DNA of 64,000 nt, from the NCBI GenBank assembly GCA_001797675.1, contig MGQB01000013.1, positions 60,063-124,062 on the forward strand. Reading direction: 5' to 3'. Position numbers and translations under genes: made by a program. This document shows positions 8,855 through 16,720 of the stretch, piece after piece. The stretch is from Deltaproteobacteria bacterium RBG_13_43_22. GTDB lineage: Bacteria > Desulfobacterota > RBG-13-43-22. Positions within the stretch are counted from its first letter, which is position 1; the number at the start of each line of letters is the position of its first letter. The notes under the pieces are model-generated. The model was given only the letters and a program-made list of their open reading frames with translations. It was not told where the DNA came from and searched no databases.

Positions 8855-9721
8855 ATGGAGATCCTCGTCTACGGCATCATTAACAGTGTAACCCTGGCCC
8901 TGATGGCCCTGGGATTTACCCTGGTCTACGGCATTTCCGGCTTGCCCAATTTCGCCCATGGGGCCCTGTATATTGTTACCGGTTTTATCGCCTGGAGTTT
9001 TATCCATACTCTTAAACTCAATTTTCTCCTGGCCATGTTTTTATCTTTGTTCGTCACCGGTCTGATCGGTGCGGCTATTTATCGGTTATTTTTGATCCGC
9101 GTCCGGGGGATGGCCACCTCGGAGATCATTGCATCTTACGCCATCGGCTTGGCAATCCTGGAGGGGCTTCGCTGGGGGGGCTTCAAGGGCATGACCTACA
9201 CCCTTCCGGTGTTTATTGAAGGGAGTCTGCAAATTTTAGGGGTTCAGGTCGATCTTCAACGGATCATGGTGGTCGTTGTAGGTGTGGTGGTCATGGGCTT
9301 GCTCTGGCTGTTTACCCACTACAACCGCATAGGCCTGGCCTTGAGGGCTATGGCCCAGGATGAACGGGCGGCCTTGATGCTGGGCATCGATTCCGACCGG
9401 ATGGCCGTAGCCGCTATGTTTTTAGGCTCCTTTTTGGCCGGGTTGGCGGCTGTGGTCCTTCTCCCTTTGGGCAATATCGTGGTCGAAGCCGGCTATAACG
9501 TCCTGATTATGGCCATTGCCGTTTGTATTGTCGGGGGGCTGGGCAGTTGGATCGGGGCCATCCTGGCCGCCTTTTTGATCGGCTTTGTCCAGATCCTGAC
9601 CGTGGTCTATATCGAATCCCATTTTCAGATCGTCGTGGCCCTGTTGGCTATTATCGTTACCCTGATTTTGAAGCCATCCGGATTATTCGGCCGACAAAAA
9701 GAACTTGAGGAGCGGGTATGA
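8855..9721 (+). CDS. LIV-type ABC importer, inner-membrane permease 1 (LivH family)
   Basis: A 288-residue membrane protein with about eight hydrophobic segments. It has the LivH pattern: 'INSVTLALMALGFTLVYGISGLPNFAHGALY', with the conserved N-F-A-H-G, then 'RIGLALRAMAQDERAALMLGI', the coupling loop that contacts the ATPases (family: g.a.RA.a.d...A...Gi), and 'VGGLGSWIGAILAAFLIGF' near the end. It forms the channel with the LivM protein encoded next. The downstream livM ATG overlaps its stop (ATGA), so the two are translationally coupled. A weak ribosome site (AAGGA) precedes the ATG. Confidence 0.93.
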   Translation: MEILVYGIINSVTLALMALGFTLVYGISGLPNFAHGALYIVTGFIAWSFIHTLKLNFLLAMFLSLFVTGLIGAAIYRLFLIRVRGMATSEIIASYAIGLAILEGLRWGGFKGMTYTLPVFIEGSLQILGVQVDLQRIMVVVVGVVVMGLLWLFTHYNRIGLALRAMAQDERAALMLGIDSDRMAVAAMFLGSFLAGLAAVVLLPLGNIVVEAGYNVLIMAIAVCIVGGLGSWIGAILAAFLIGFVQILTVVYIESHFQIVVALLAIIVTLILKPSGLFGRQKELEERV

Positions 9722-10737
9722 CCTTGAAGGGCGGCGATGTTCGTCAAGAACGGATCGATCGCGGGATCAAGGTCCGGACCGGCGGTATTTATGCCGTTTC
9801 TTCCTGGAAAGAAATCGGTTATCTGCTGATCCCCCGATTGGTTTTGATCGTCGGGCTCCTCATCCTGCCTTTGGCGGTTACCAATCTGTATTGGCAGAGG
9901 GTGATTTCTATTGTCGGTATTTATGCCCTGCTCTCTTTGAGTTTTGATTTCCTGACCCATTTCGTTGGATTGGTTTCCCTGGGCGGGGCTTTTTATGTGG
10001 GGGTCGGCGGCTATATGGCTGCGATCCTGAATACCAAACTCGGTTTATCCCCCCTATTTACCATCCCCATGGCCGCCTTGGGCGGGGCGGCCATCTGCAC
10101 CTTGTTCTTGCTCCCCTGTCTGCCTTTGAGAGGGGTTTACTTTTCCATCGTTACCCTGATGTACCCCTTGATTACGGCCCGCATCATTGAAGCCTTGAAT
10201 ATCTTGGGCGGAACGGACGGCATTGTCGGGGTGGCCAGTTTTCCCAACCGCTGGGTGGAACAATATTCCCTGTTTGGTTTGCTGCTTTTGATCTTGTTCG
10301 GCCTGCGCCGTCTGGTCAACAAGGATATCGGCCTGGTTTTCCGCGGGATCAAGGACAATGATCAAGCCGTCAAGGCCTCGGGAATCAATATCACCCATTA
10401 TAAAGCAGCGGCGGTTTTTATCTCCTCCGGGATGGGGTGTTTGGGAGGGGCCTATCTGGTCCATATTTACATGTGGTCCGGCATCTCCCAGTTAGCCCTG
10501 GATTTCTCCATTATACCCATCGCCTCGACCGTTATCGGAGGAGGAGGGACCCTGGTGGGTCCGGTGCTGGGCGCTTTTATCCTGGTACCGATTTCCGAAT
10601 TGCTCCGGGCCTTCGGAACCTTGCGCATTGTTTTTTATTCCCTGATCTTGATGGCCTTTATCATCTTCCGCAGCGAAGGCCTCATGGTCTATGCCCAACG
10701 GAAATACCATCAATTTGAAAGGTGGGTCAAGGTATGA
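9718..10737 (+). CDS. LIV-type ABC importer, inner-membrane permease 2 (LivM family)
   Basis: A 339-residue protein with a polar N-terminal extension of about 35 residues before the first membrane segment, as is common for LivM. Conserved stretches are 'LSLSFDFLTHFVGLVSLGGAFYVGVGGYMAA' (family: G..GlvSLGhaaffGiGAY), 'LPLRGVYFSIVTLMYP' (family: Lr.rGdYfAivTLa) and 'GTDGIVGV'. 'LVFRGIKDNDQAVKASGINITHYKAAAV' is the cytosolic coupling loop, and 'VIGGGGTLVGPVLGAFI' is also typical. Its start codon overlaps the livH stop and its own stop overlaps the next ATG, so production of the subunits is likely balanced by coupling. Confidence 0.93.
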   Translation: MTLKGGDVRQERIDRGIKVRTGGIYAVSSWKEIGYLLIPRLVLIVGLLILPLAVTNLYWQRVISIVGIYALLSLSFDFLTHFVGLVSLGGAFYVGVGGYMAAILNTKLGLSPLFTIPMAALGGAAICTLFLLPCLPLRGVYFSIVTLMYPLITARIIEALNILGGTDGIVGVASFPNRWVEQYSLFGLLLLILFGLRRLVNKDIGLVFRGIKDNDQAVKASGINITHYKAAAVFISSGMGCLGGAYLVHIYMWSGISQLALDFSIIPIASTVIGGGGTLVGPVLGAFILVPISELLRAFGTLRIVFYSLILMAFIIFRSEGLMVYAQRKYHQFERWVKV

Positions 10738-11513
10738 CCTCGGAAACCATCCTGGAAGTCAAGGAGATCAGCAAGGCCTTTGGCGGAATCCAGGCCCTGT
10801 CCAACGTAAGCTTCAGGCTGCATCAGGGGGAGATCCTGGGGATCATCGGCCCTAACGGCTCGGGGAAAACCACCTTAATCAATTGCATCACCGGTTTTGT
10901 GCATACCAGTTCGGGGAAGGTTTTTTTTAAACAAAAAGACATCACAGGTCAGCCGCCCCATAAGATCGCCCATTTGGGGGTTACCAGGACCTTTCAGGTC
11001 ATGAGACCTTACTACAGCCTGCCGGCCTACAAGAATCTGATCATCCCTTTGTTTTCCCCCAGAGCCAGGAAGTACGGGGGCTGGCGGGGCGGGGGAAAAT
11101 TAGGAGACCGCAATACCGTCTGCATCGATATCCTGGAAGAGATCGGCTTTGAGAGGGATTCATTTGTTCCCTATAAATTGGCTTCCGCTTTGCCCACCGG
11201 TTATCTGAAACGCCTGGAACTGGCCCGTTGTCTGGCTTTAAAACCCGAAGTTATCCTTTGTGACGAAGTTTTTTCAGGGTTGAGCGCCAGTGAAATCGCC
11301 AGCATGATCCCCTTGATTGAACGGCTTCAAATGGAGGGAATCACCCTGGTCATGATCGAGCACCGTTTAAAAGAGCTGTTCCGGGTTGCCGACCGGGTGG
11401 TGGTTTTGAATTTCGGACAGAAACTTACCGAAGGGATCCCGGAAGCAGTCATGGAGGACGAGAGGGTGAAAGAGGCCTATCTGGGATCGGAGGATTTATC
11501 CGATTATGTTTGA
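10734..11513 (+). CDS. LIV-type ABC importer ATPase 1 (LivG family) with a diverged signature motif
   Basis: The 259-residue ATPase starts at the ATG overlapping the livM stop; an upstream GTG at 10722 is in frame but less likely. Walker A is 'GPNGSGKTT', followed by 'LGVTRTFQ', the LivG Q-loop. Two functional motifs are unusual: where relatives have LSGGQ or LSYG[DQ]QRRLEIARAL, this protein has 'LPTGYLKRLELARCLA', and the Walker B end is 'VILCDEVFSG' instead of '..LLDEPaaG', though the catalytic Glu is kept. The His switch 'MIEHRLKEL' replaces the usual 'iEHdm..v'. It would pair with the LivF-type ATPase encoded next. Divergence in only one of the two ATPases suggests an asymmetric motor with one degenerate site. 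Confidence 0.9.
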   Translation: MTSETILEVKEISKAFGGIQALSNVSFRLHQGEILGIIGPNGSGKTTLINCITGFVHTSSGKVFFKQKDITGQPPHKIAHLGVTRTFQVMRPYYSLPAYKNLIIPLFSPRARKYGGWRGGGKLGDRNTVCIDILEEIGFERDSFVPYKLASALPTGYLKRLELARCLALKPEVILCDEVFSGLSASEIASMIPLIERLQMEGITLVMIEHRLKELFRVADRVVVLNFGQKLTEGIPEAVMEDERVKEAYLGSEDLSDYV

Positions 11514-12252
11514 AGCCAAGGGACTGATGGTCTTCTATGAGAATATGCTGGCCTTGAACAACGTCAGCCTCAAGTGTCAGGAAGCCCAGATCGTCGGGGT
11601 CTTCGGTACCAACAGTGCCGGGAAGTCAACCCTGATGTATACCCTGTCTGGCATCATGCAGGATATCAAGAAAAAAGAAGCCATGGCCGGCGGGGAACGA
11701 ATTACCCTCATGGGAGAGGTTTTCTATCAAGGCGAGGACATCATGTCCTTAAAACCCAGTCAGCGGGCCAGAAAGGGGATCATCCTCTGCCCTGAACGGA
11801 GGCGTATTTTCCCGGAAAGCACGGTCCTGGAGAACTTGAAAATTGGAGGCTATCTGGCCGACTCGGTTCAGATCAAGGCCACCCTGGACTATGTTTTTAC
11901 CATTTTTCCGGCTTTGGTCCCTTTAAAAAACAGGGAAGGGGGCTTTTTGAGCGGGGGAGAACAACAGATGCTGGCTATCGGCCGGGCCTTGATGGCTCAA
12001 CCCAGGATTTTGTTGTTGGATGAACCCCTGATGGGACTGAGCCCCCTGGTCCAGGCCCTGCTGGCCCGGTCGATCAAGGGCATTCGGGATGAGCGGGGGG
12101 TCTCCTTAATCATCACCGAGCAATATGCCCGTCCTGTTTTACCTATCGTCGATTATGCTTATATCCTGGAAAACGGGGCGGCAGTCATGGAAGGGACCCG
12201 GCAGGAGTTAATGGATAATCCGGATGTGCGGGCAGCCTATTTTGGGATATGA
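11506..12252 (+). CDS. LIV-type ABC importer ATPase 2 (LivF family)
   Basis: The 248-residue partner ATPase overlaps livG by 8 bases. It has Walker A 'GTNSAGKST', the LivF-type 'ARKGIILCPERRRIFPESTVLENL' stretch (family: vPEgR.iF..lTV.ENL), a canonical signature 'LSGGEQQMLAIGRALM' and Walker B 'RILLLDEPLMGLSP'. An insertion after Walker A ('MQDIKKKEAMAGGERITL') is longer than in E. coli LivF. Together with the LivG-like protein it powers the importer on the cytoplasmic face. Its TGA overlaps the ATG of the CoA ligase, which puts the ligase in the same operon. Confidence 0.93.
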   Translation: MFEAKGLMVFYENMLALNNVSLKCQEAQIVGVFGTNSAGKSTLMYTLSGIMQDIKKKEAMAGGERITLMGEVFYQGEDIMSLKPSQRARKGIILCPERRRIFPESTVLENLKIGGYLADSVQIKATLDYVFTIFPALVPLKNREGGFLSGGEQQMLAIGRALMAQPRILLLDEPLMGLSPLVQALLARSIKGIRDERGVSLIITEQYARPVLPIVDYAYILENGAAVMEGTRQELMDNPDVRAAYFGI

Positions 12253-13925
12253 AAATAAGGGATATGGACGGCGAAACAAAGTGCAATAAGTTAGAAGGGG
12301 AATTGGTCTTTTCCCGCTTTGAGGGCATGGCCAAAAAATATCCGCAAAAGACGGCCATTATTTTTCTCGGAGAAAAATATTTTTATAGCCGATTGATGAA
12401 TTGGATCGATCGCTTCGCCGCCGGTCTGAGTCATTTGGGAATCCGAAAGGGCGACCGGGTTATGCTCTATCTGTCCAATTGCCCGCAATGGGTCATCGCT
12501 TTTTTTGGAATTCAAAAGATAGGGGCTGTGGCCGTTCCGGTCTCTCCTATCTATACCTCTCATGAGATCGGATATATGATTAAAGATGCCGCGGTGGAAA
12601 CGATCATCTGCCACGATGTCAATTTCGGGTATGTAAAAGAGGCCTTTACTGATACCGGGTTGAAGCGGGCCGTGGTTACCAATATAGCTGATTTGCTTCC
12701 CCGTTATAAAAAAACCCTGGGGTTCCTTTTTGACAAGATCCCTTATGGCGTTGTGGAAAAGAGCGACCAGGTCCTTTTCTTTAAAGACCTGTTGAAATCC
12801 CCCTCTGCCCCACCCCTGGTGGAAATCGATCCCTGGAAGGACTTGTCCTATATCCTTTACACCGGTGGGACCACCGGTTTTCCCAAGGGGGTGCCGGGGA
12901 ACCATGCCGGAATGACCTCCTATGTCAACGATATAGCCGATGATGTCTTCAAAGGTTTCATCCGGGAAGGGGATGATACCTATATTGCCGTCAACCCCTT
13001 GTTCCACATCATGGCGCTGGGTTTTTTTATCGCCGCTGGGCTCAATGGCGGTAATACCACCGTCCTGATGCCCGTGCCTCAGGTAGACGCCATCTTAGAG
13101 GCCATTGCAAAATACAAGGTCCGATGGATGCTCGGGGTTCCTATGCTTTACCGCCTGATCCTGGAAAACGATCGGTTGGACCAGTATAGGATCGATTCCT
13201 TGAGGTATTGTTATTGCGGCGGAGATGTCCTCCCGCTGGAGGTGTTCAACCGCTGGAAAGAAAAAGTCGGGGTACCCATATTTCAGGTCTACGGATCGAC
13301 AGAGGCCGGCCATGTCACCTACGGCCGGCTCGGAAAAGAACCGGACCCCTTGTCCATCGGCTTACCATTGAAGTCGAGACACTGCCTGGTTGTTCACCCC
13401 GAAACCCTTGAACCTCTGCCCCTGGGAGAAATCGGCGAATTAGTGGTGACCTCCGAATCTGTCCTCAAGTATTATTGGAATAAACCCGAGGAGACGGCCC
13501 GCTCTTATTTCGATATCGAGGGGCAGACCTTTTATCGGATGGGGGATTATGTTCGTCAGGATGAACAAGGGGAGCTGTATTATGTGGAACGATTGGCCGA
13601 CATCATCAAGCATAAGGGGTACCGTGTTTCGGCTTCGGAAATCGAAGCGGTTCTCCAAGACCACCCCACGGTTATCGGGGCCTGCGTGATCGGGGTCCCG
13701 GACCCCATGGTCGGGGAACGGATCAAAGGCATCGTGGTCTTAAAGTCCGATGCCAAAGGGGTCGGGGCCAGTGAATTGATCCGCTTTTGCCGGGAACGGC
13801 TGGCCCCTTACAAGGTCCCCCAGTATATCGAATTCCGAGACATGCTTCCCAAGTCCAAGGTGGGCAAACTGCTTAGGCGGGAAATACGGGATGAGGAAAA
13901 AAGAAAAATAGAGAAAAAGAAATAA
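12249..13925 (+). CDS. AMP-forming acyl- or aryl-CoA ligase
   Basis: A 558-residue member of the ANL superfamily. The ATP-binding P-loop is 'YTGGTTGFPKGV', followed by 'GSTEAGHVTYG' (A5), 'YRMGDYVRQDEQGELYYVERLADIIKHKGYRVSASEIE' covering A7-A8 and the hinge, and the C-terminal catalytic Lys in 'LPKSKVGKLLRREI'. It makes an acyl-adenylate and then the CoA thioester. It overlaps livF by 4 bases, so uptake and CoA trapping of the same substrate are probably coupled. Sequence alone does not separate benzoate-type, phenylacetate-type and medium-chain ligases; the closest visual match is to long-chain/aryl ligases of anaerobes. The C-terminus is Lys-rich (RKIEKKK). Confidence 0.88.
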   Translation: MKIRDMDGETKCNKLEGELVFSRFEGMAKKYPQKTAIIFLGEKYFYSRLMNWIDRFAAGLSHLGIRKGDRVMLYLSNCPQWVIAFFGIQKIGAVAVPVSPIYTSHEIGYMIKDAAVETIICHDVNFGYVKEAFTDTGLKRAVVTNIADLLPRYKKTLGFLFDKIPYGVVEKSDQVLFFKDLLKSPSAPPLVEIDPWKDLSYILYTGGTTGFPKGVPGNHAGMTSYVNDIADDVFKGFIREGDDTYIAVNPLFHIMALGFFIAAGLNGGNTTVLMPVPQVDAILEAIAKYKVRWMLGVPMLYRLILENDRLDQYRIDSLRYCYCGGDVLPLEVFNRWKEKVGVPIFQVYGSTEAGHVTYGRLGKEPDPLSIGLPLKSRHCLVVHPETLEPLPLGEIGELVVTSESVLKYYWNKPEETARSYFDIEGQTFYRMGDYVRQDEQGELYYVERLADIIKHKGYRVSASEIEAVLQDHPTVIGACVIGVPDPMVGERIKGIVVLKSDAKGVGASELIRFCRERLAPYKVPQYIEFRDMLPKSKVGKLLRREIRDEEKRKIEKKK

Positions 13926-14018
13926 GATTATCTTAAGTACGAAAATGGGGGCCAAGGATTCGAGGATTCGAAGGTTCAATCCCGCCGGGACTGGACTCCT
14001 TGAAGCCTTGATTTTTTT

Positions 14019-15170
14019 TCAAATCACTCCGATCAGGCGGGAGATGACCAGCCGTTGGATCTCGGACGTCCCTTCCCCGATCTCCAGTAATTTCTGGTCC
14101 CGGTAAAACCGCTCCACATCGTATTCCTTCATCAGACCATAGCCGCCGTGGAGCTGGACGGCATGATTGGCACAGCGGTACATGACCTCGGAACAGTAGA
14201 GTTTGGCCATGGCCGCCTCTTTGGCATAGGGCTTGTGGTTATCCCGGAGCCAACAGGCCTTGTACAGGAGCAGCCGGGCCAGTTCGATCTCCATGGCCAT
14301 ATCGGCCAGTTTAAAGGAATTGACCTGGAAGGAGGCAATAGGTTTTCCAAATTGCACTCGTTGGGTGGCATATCGTCTGGCCATTTCAAAACATCCTTGA
14401 GCGCCCCCCAGACCCATGGCCCCGATACTCAACCGCCCACCATCCAGGGTTCCCAGCATCTGATGAAATCCTTCGCCCTGAGGGCCAAGGCGGTTGTCTT
14501 CGGGAACCCGGCAGTCATCAAAGTATAGTTCACTGGTATTCGAGGCCCGCCACATCAGTTTTCCGTGCATGGGGCGGGCTTCAAAACCCCGGGTTCCGGT
14601 TTCAACCAGAATGCAGCTGAGTTCCTTTTTCCCAGCCTCCCTGATCCCGGTTCGGGCTAGGACCGTTACCCCGGCCGTAATATCGGTGGAGGCATTGGTG
14701 ATAAAGATCTTACTGCCGTTAATCACCCATTCGTTTCCGTCCAGCACCGCTTGGGTTTGGGTGTTTCCGGCATCGGAACCGGCATTGGGTTCAGTAAGCC
14801 CGAATCCCCAAAGCATTTCCCCGCTGCAAAGTTTCGGCAGGTATTTCCTTTTCTGTTCCTCGTTTCCATAATAATAAAGAGGACCGATCCCCAGCGAATT
14901 CCCTGCGGCGATCGTAGCGGCATGGGAACCGTCAATCCGGGCGATTTCTTCCACAGCGATGATATAAGAAATATAGTCCAGTCCTTGGCCTGCGTACTCT
15001 TCAGAAACGAACATGCCAAAAAGACCTAATTCCCCCATGGCCCGGCAGGTTTCATAGGAGAATTCCTCTCTTTCGTCCAGTTCCCGGGCTTTGGGTTTAA
15101 TCTCTTTTTCGGCAAAATCACGAACCGACTTCCTTAATATTTCCTGTTCCATGGTCAAGGAAAAATCCAT
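14019..15170 (-). CDS. acyl-CoA dehydrogenase (short/branched-chain type)
   Basis: This 383-residue flavoprotein has the standard length and order of the family: an N-terminal helical domain, then 'GFGLTEPNAGSDAG' (FAD and substrate binding), 'VINGSKIFITNA', 'FDDCRVPEDNRLG', 'RRYATQRVQFGKPI' and the C-terminal 'YDVERFYRDQKLLEIGEGTSEIQRLVI', whose EGT Glu is the catalytic base of short-chain members. It would introduce a 2,3-double bond into an acyl-CoA, passing electrons to ETF. It runs against the ligase operon and is separated from it by 93 bases carrying a GATTCGAGGATTCGAA repeat also seen near 38602. Its promoter region is the AT-rich repeat at 15250-15410. Confidence 0.94.
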   Translation of the reverse strand: MDFSLTMEQEILRKSVRDFAEKEIKPKARELDEREEFSYETCRAMGELGLFGMFVSEEYAGQGLDYISYIIAVEEIARIDGSHAATIAAGNSLGIGPLYYYGNEEQKRKYLPKLCSGEMLWGFGLTEPNAGSDAGNTQTQAVLDGNEWVINGSKIFITNASTDITAGVTVLARTGIREAGKKELSCILVETGTRGFEARPMHGKLMWRASNTSELYFDDCRVPEDNRLGPQGEGFHQMLGTLDGGRLSIGAMGLGGAQGCFEMARRYATQRVQFGKPIASFQVNSFKLADMAMEIELARLLLYKACWLRDNHKPYAKEAAMAKLYCSEVMYRCANHAVQLHGGYGLMKEYDVERFYRDQKLLEIGEGTSEIQRLVISRLIGVI

Positions 15171-15249
15171 AAGGCGTCTCCCTTATTTCTTTTGAATAGA
15201 TTCTTACAATACCCATCTGAGGGTTTATCTCCTATCCTATCAAAGATGA

Positions 15250-15410
15250 GGTCAGAACAAATTCGAAATTCAAAGCACCAAATCCGAACCAAATTTAAAA
15301 TTCGAATGACCAATGTTCTAAAAGTTTTATTTTTTGGATTTTGATTATTGGTATTTGTTTCGTGCTTCGAATTCAGGATTTCGAATTTCAAATCAACCAT
15401 TTCAAATATT
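15250..15410. repeat. AT-rich intergenic repeat built from TTCGAA/ATTTCGAAT units
   Basis: The stretch between the dehydrogenase and the PAP2 gene is made of recurring ATTCGAAATTC, TTCGAATT and TTTGTTTCGTGCTTCGAA words arranged roughly head to head. No coding frame is convincing. It looks like a non-coding dispersed repeat and is unlike the codon-biased flanks. Confidence 0.5.
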
Positions 15411-15415
15411 ATTGT

Positions 15416-15970
15416 TTAAACCTTATTGGGCTTCTTTCCAAAAGAAAGCCAATAATGGCGGATCCAGAGGAATAAAGCCGCCCCCAAAGCCCCCAGCAAG
15501 ATACCGCCTAAGACATCGAATGGATAATGCTCCCCAACATAGATTCTCGAATAGCCGACAACAAAAGCTAAAGGGATTAAAAAATAAGTCCAGGAACGAT
15601 AGGCATAAGAGAGGAAAAAGACCGCACCGAAGAAATTGGCTGCATGATTGGAGGGGAAGGAAAAGGACCTTGGACAAGGCCAGAAGATATGGACCCCGGA
15701 CAAGGCATTGCAGGGCCGGGGGCGGGCAAAGAGGTGTTTGAATAAAAAACTGTTGGAATAATCCAGGACCCCAACCAGAACCGCCAGAAGGAAAAGGGTC
15801 AGCTTTGTTTTTTTCCCGCCGACGATAAACAGGGTGAGCCAGCCGAGGAGGAACCAATATTTCCAGTGGTCAAATTCAGTGATATAAGGCATGACCAGGT
15901 CAAAAAAGGGATTCCGATGCCCCTGGTTGACCCAGAAAAAGATCCTGGTATCCAGTTCCGCTAAGCCCAT
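15416..15970 (-). CDS. PAP2-family membrane phosphatase
   Basis: A 184-residue integral membrane protein with five or six hydrophobic helices. All three motifs of the PAP2 active site are present: 'KHLFARPRP' (KxxxxxxRP), 'SFPSNHAAN' (PSxH) and 'SRIYVGEHYPFDVLGG' (SRxxxxxHxxxD), giving the two catalytic His and the phosphate-binding Arg and Lys. Such enzymes dephosphorylate lipid phosphates such as undecaprenyl pyrophosphate, or lipid A, at the outer face of the inner membrane. The exact substrate is not evident. The gene is divergent from the TetR regulator and shares its 138-base upstream region. Confidence 0.92.
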   Translation of the reverse strand: MGLAELDTRIFFWVNQGHRNPFFDLVMPYITEFDHWKYWFLLGWLTLFIVGGKKTKLTLFLLAVLVGVLDYSNSFLFKHLFARPRPCNALSGVHIFWPCPRSFSFPSNHAANFFGAVFFLSYAYRSWTYFLIPLAFVVGYSRIYVGEHYPFDVLGGILLGALGAALFLWIRHYWLSFGKKPNKV

Positions 15971-16043
15971 TCGTTAAAATTACTATAGGATTTTAATAAA
16001 GTCATTAAAAAATTAAATGGATTACGGCACCTTTGATTTCTTC

Positions 16044-16091
16044 TTGACAATAATTTCTTTTTTGATAAAAATATACCAACCGTTCTGTTTT
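16044..16091 (+). promoter_or_regulatory. promoter and possible operator of the TetR-thiolase operon
   Basis: TTGACA at 16044-16049 followed after 18-19 bases by an AT-rich -10 (AAAATA, 16068-16073). Immediately downstream, ACCAACCGTTCTGT (16076-16089) is an imperfect palindrome of the kind bound by TetR/AcrR-type repressors, so the regulator may repress its own operon. The exact -10 is uncertain. Confidence 0.45.
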
Positions 16092-16108
16092 TTGTCAATA
16101 AGGCAATT

Positions 16109-16705
16109 ATGGGGACCAAAGGAATCAAAACCCGCCAGCAGATTGTAAAAAAATCCCTGCAACTTTTTTCGGTCAAGGGATATTTTAATACGTCCATCAA
16201 CGATATTCTGGAAGCGACCCATTTGACCAAAGGAGGGCTCTACGGTCATTTCGGGAGCAAGGAAGACATCTGGAAGGCCGTTTATGCAGAGGCGGTCCTG
16301 ATCTGGAGAAGTATTGTTTTCAAGGGCGTCCGGAAGACTGCTAATCCCCTGGAACGGATAGAAAAAACCATCGAAAACGCCCTGAGGGATTACCTGGGAG
16401 GGAATGTGTTCGAAGGCGGGTGTTTTTTTGCCAACATGCTGGTAGAGCTCTCCGGGCAATCGGCCTCGATGAGTAAACAGGTTCTCGGAGGGTTTGTCCG
16501 CTTTTCCAGATTATTCCGCTCCTGGCTGGAGGAAGCGGATCGGAAAGGGTTGGTGAAAAAGGGGTTAGATTTCAGAGAAATCGCCAATTTTTTCGTGATC
16601 GCTATCAACGGGGCTGTTACCCTCTATTCGGCCTCCAGAGATCCGGCCATTTGGAAACAGACCATCAGCCAACTGGAATTTTTTATCAACCAATTAAAAA
16701 AATAA
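16109..16705 (+). CDS. TetR/AcrR-family transcriptional regulator
   Basis: A 198-residue protein whose N-terminal 50 residues form the TetR helix-turn-helix: 'TRQQIVKKSLQLFSVKGYFNTSINDILEATHLTKGGLYGHFGSKEDIWKAV' matches the family at nearly every consensus position (G...tsi.dIa..agvskG.lY.hF.sKe.l). The C-terminal ligand domain resembles the YxaF/AcrR-like group (TetR_C). These are usually repressors released by a small acyl-CoA or hydrophobic ligand. It is followed 15 bases later by the thiolase-fold gene with its own good ribosome site, so it likely controls that gene and its DUF35 partner, and possibly the divergent PAP2 gene. Confidence 0.93.
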   Translation: MGTKGIKTRQQIVKKSLQLFSVKGYFNTSINDILEATHLTKGGLYGHFGSKEDIWKAVYAEAVLIWRSIVFKGVRKTANPLERIEKTIENALRDYLGGNVFEGGCFFANMLVELSGQSASMSKQVLGGFVRFSRLFRSWLEEADRKGLVKKGLDFREIANFFVIAINGAVTLYSASRDPAIWKQTISQLEFFINQLKK

Positions 16706-16720
16706 GAAGGAGGATCAGGG

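Noticed and set aside
12291..13007. 238-residue minus-strand ORF inside the CoA ligase
   Set aside because: Antisense shadow; the plus-strand ligase has all ANL motifs.
13965..13990. tRNA-like T-arm (GGTTCAATCCC)
   Set aside because: No acceptor, D or anticodon arms flank it; it belongs to a GATTCGAGG repeat also found near 38602.
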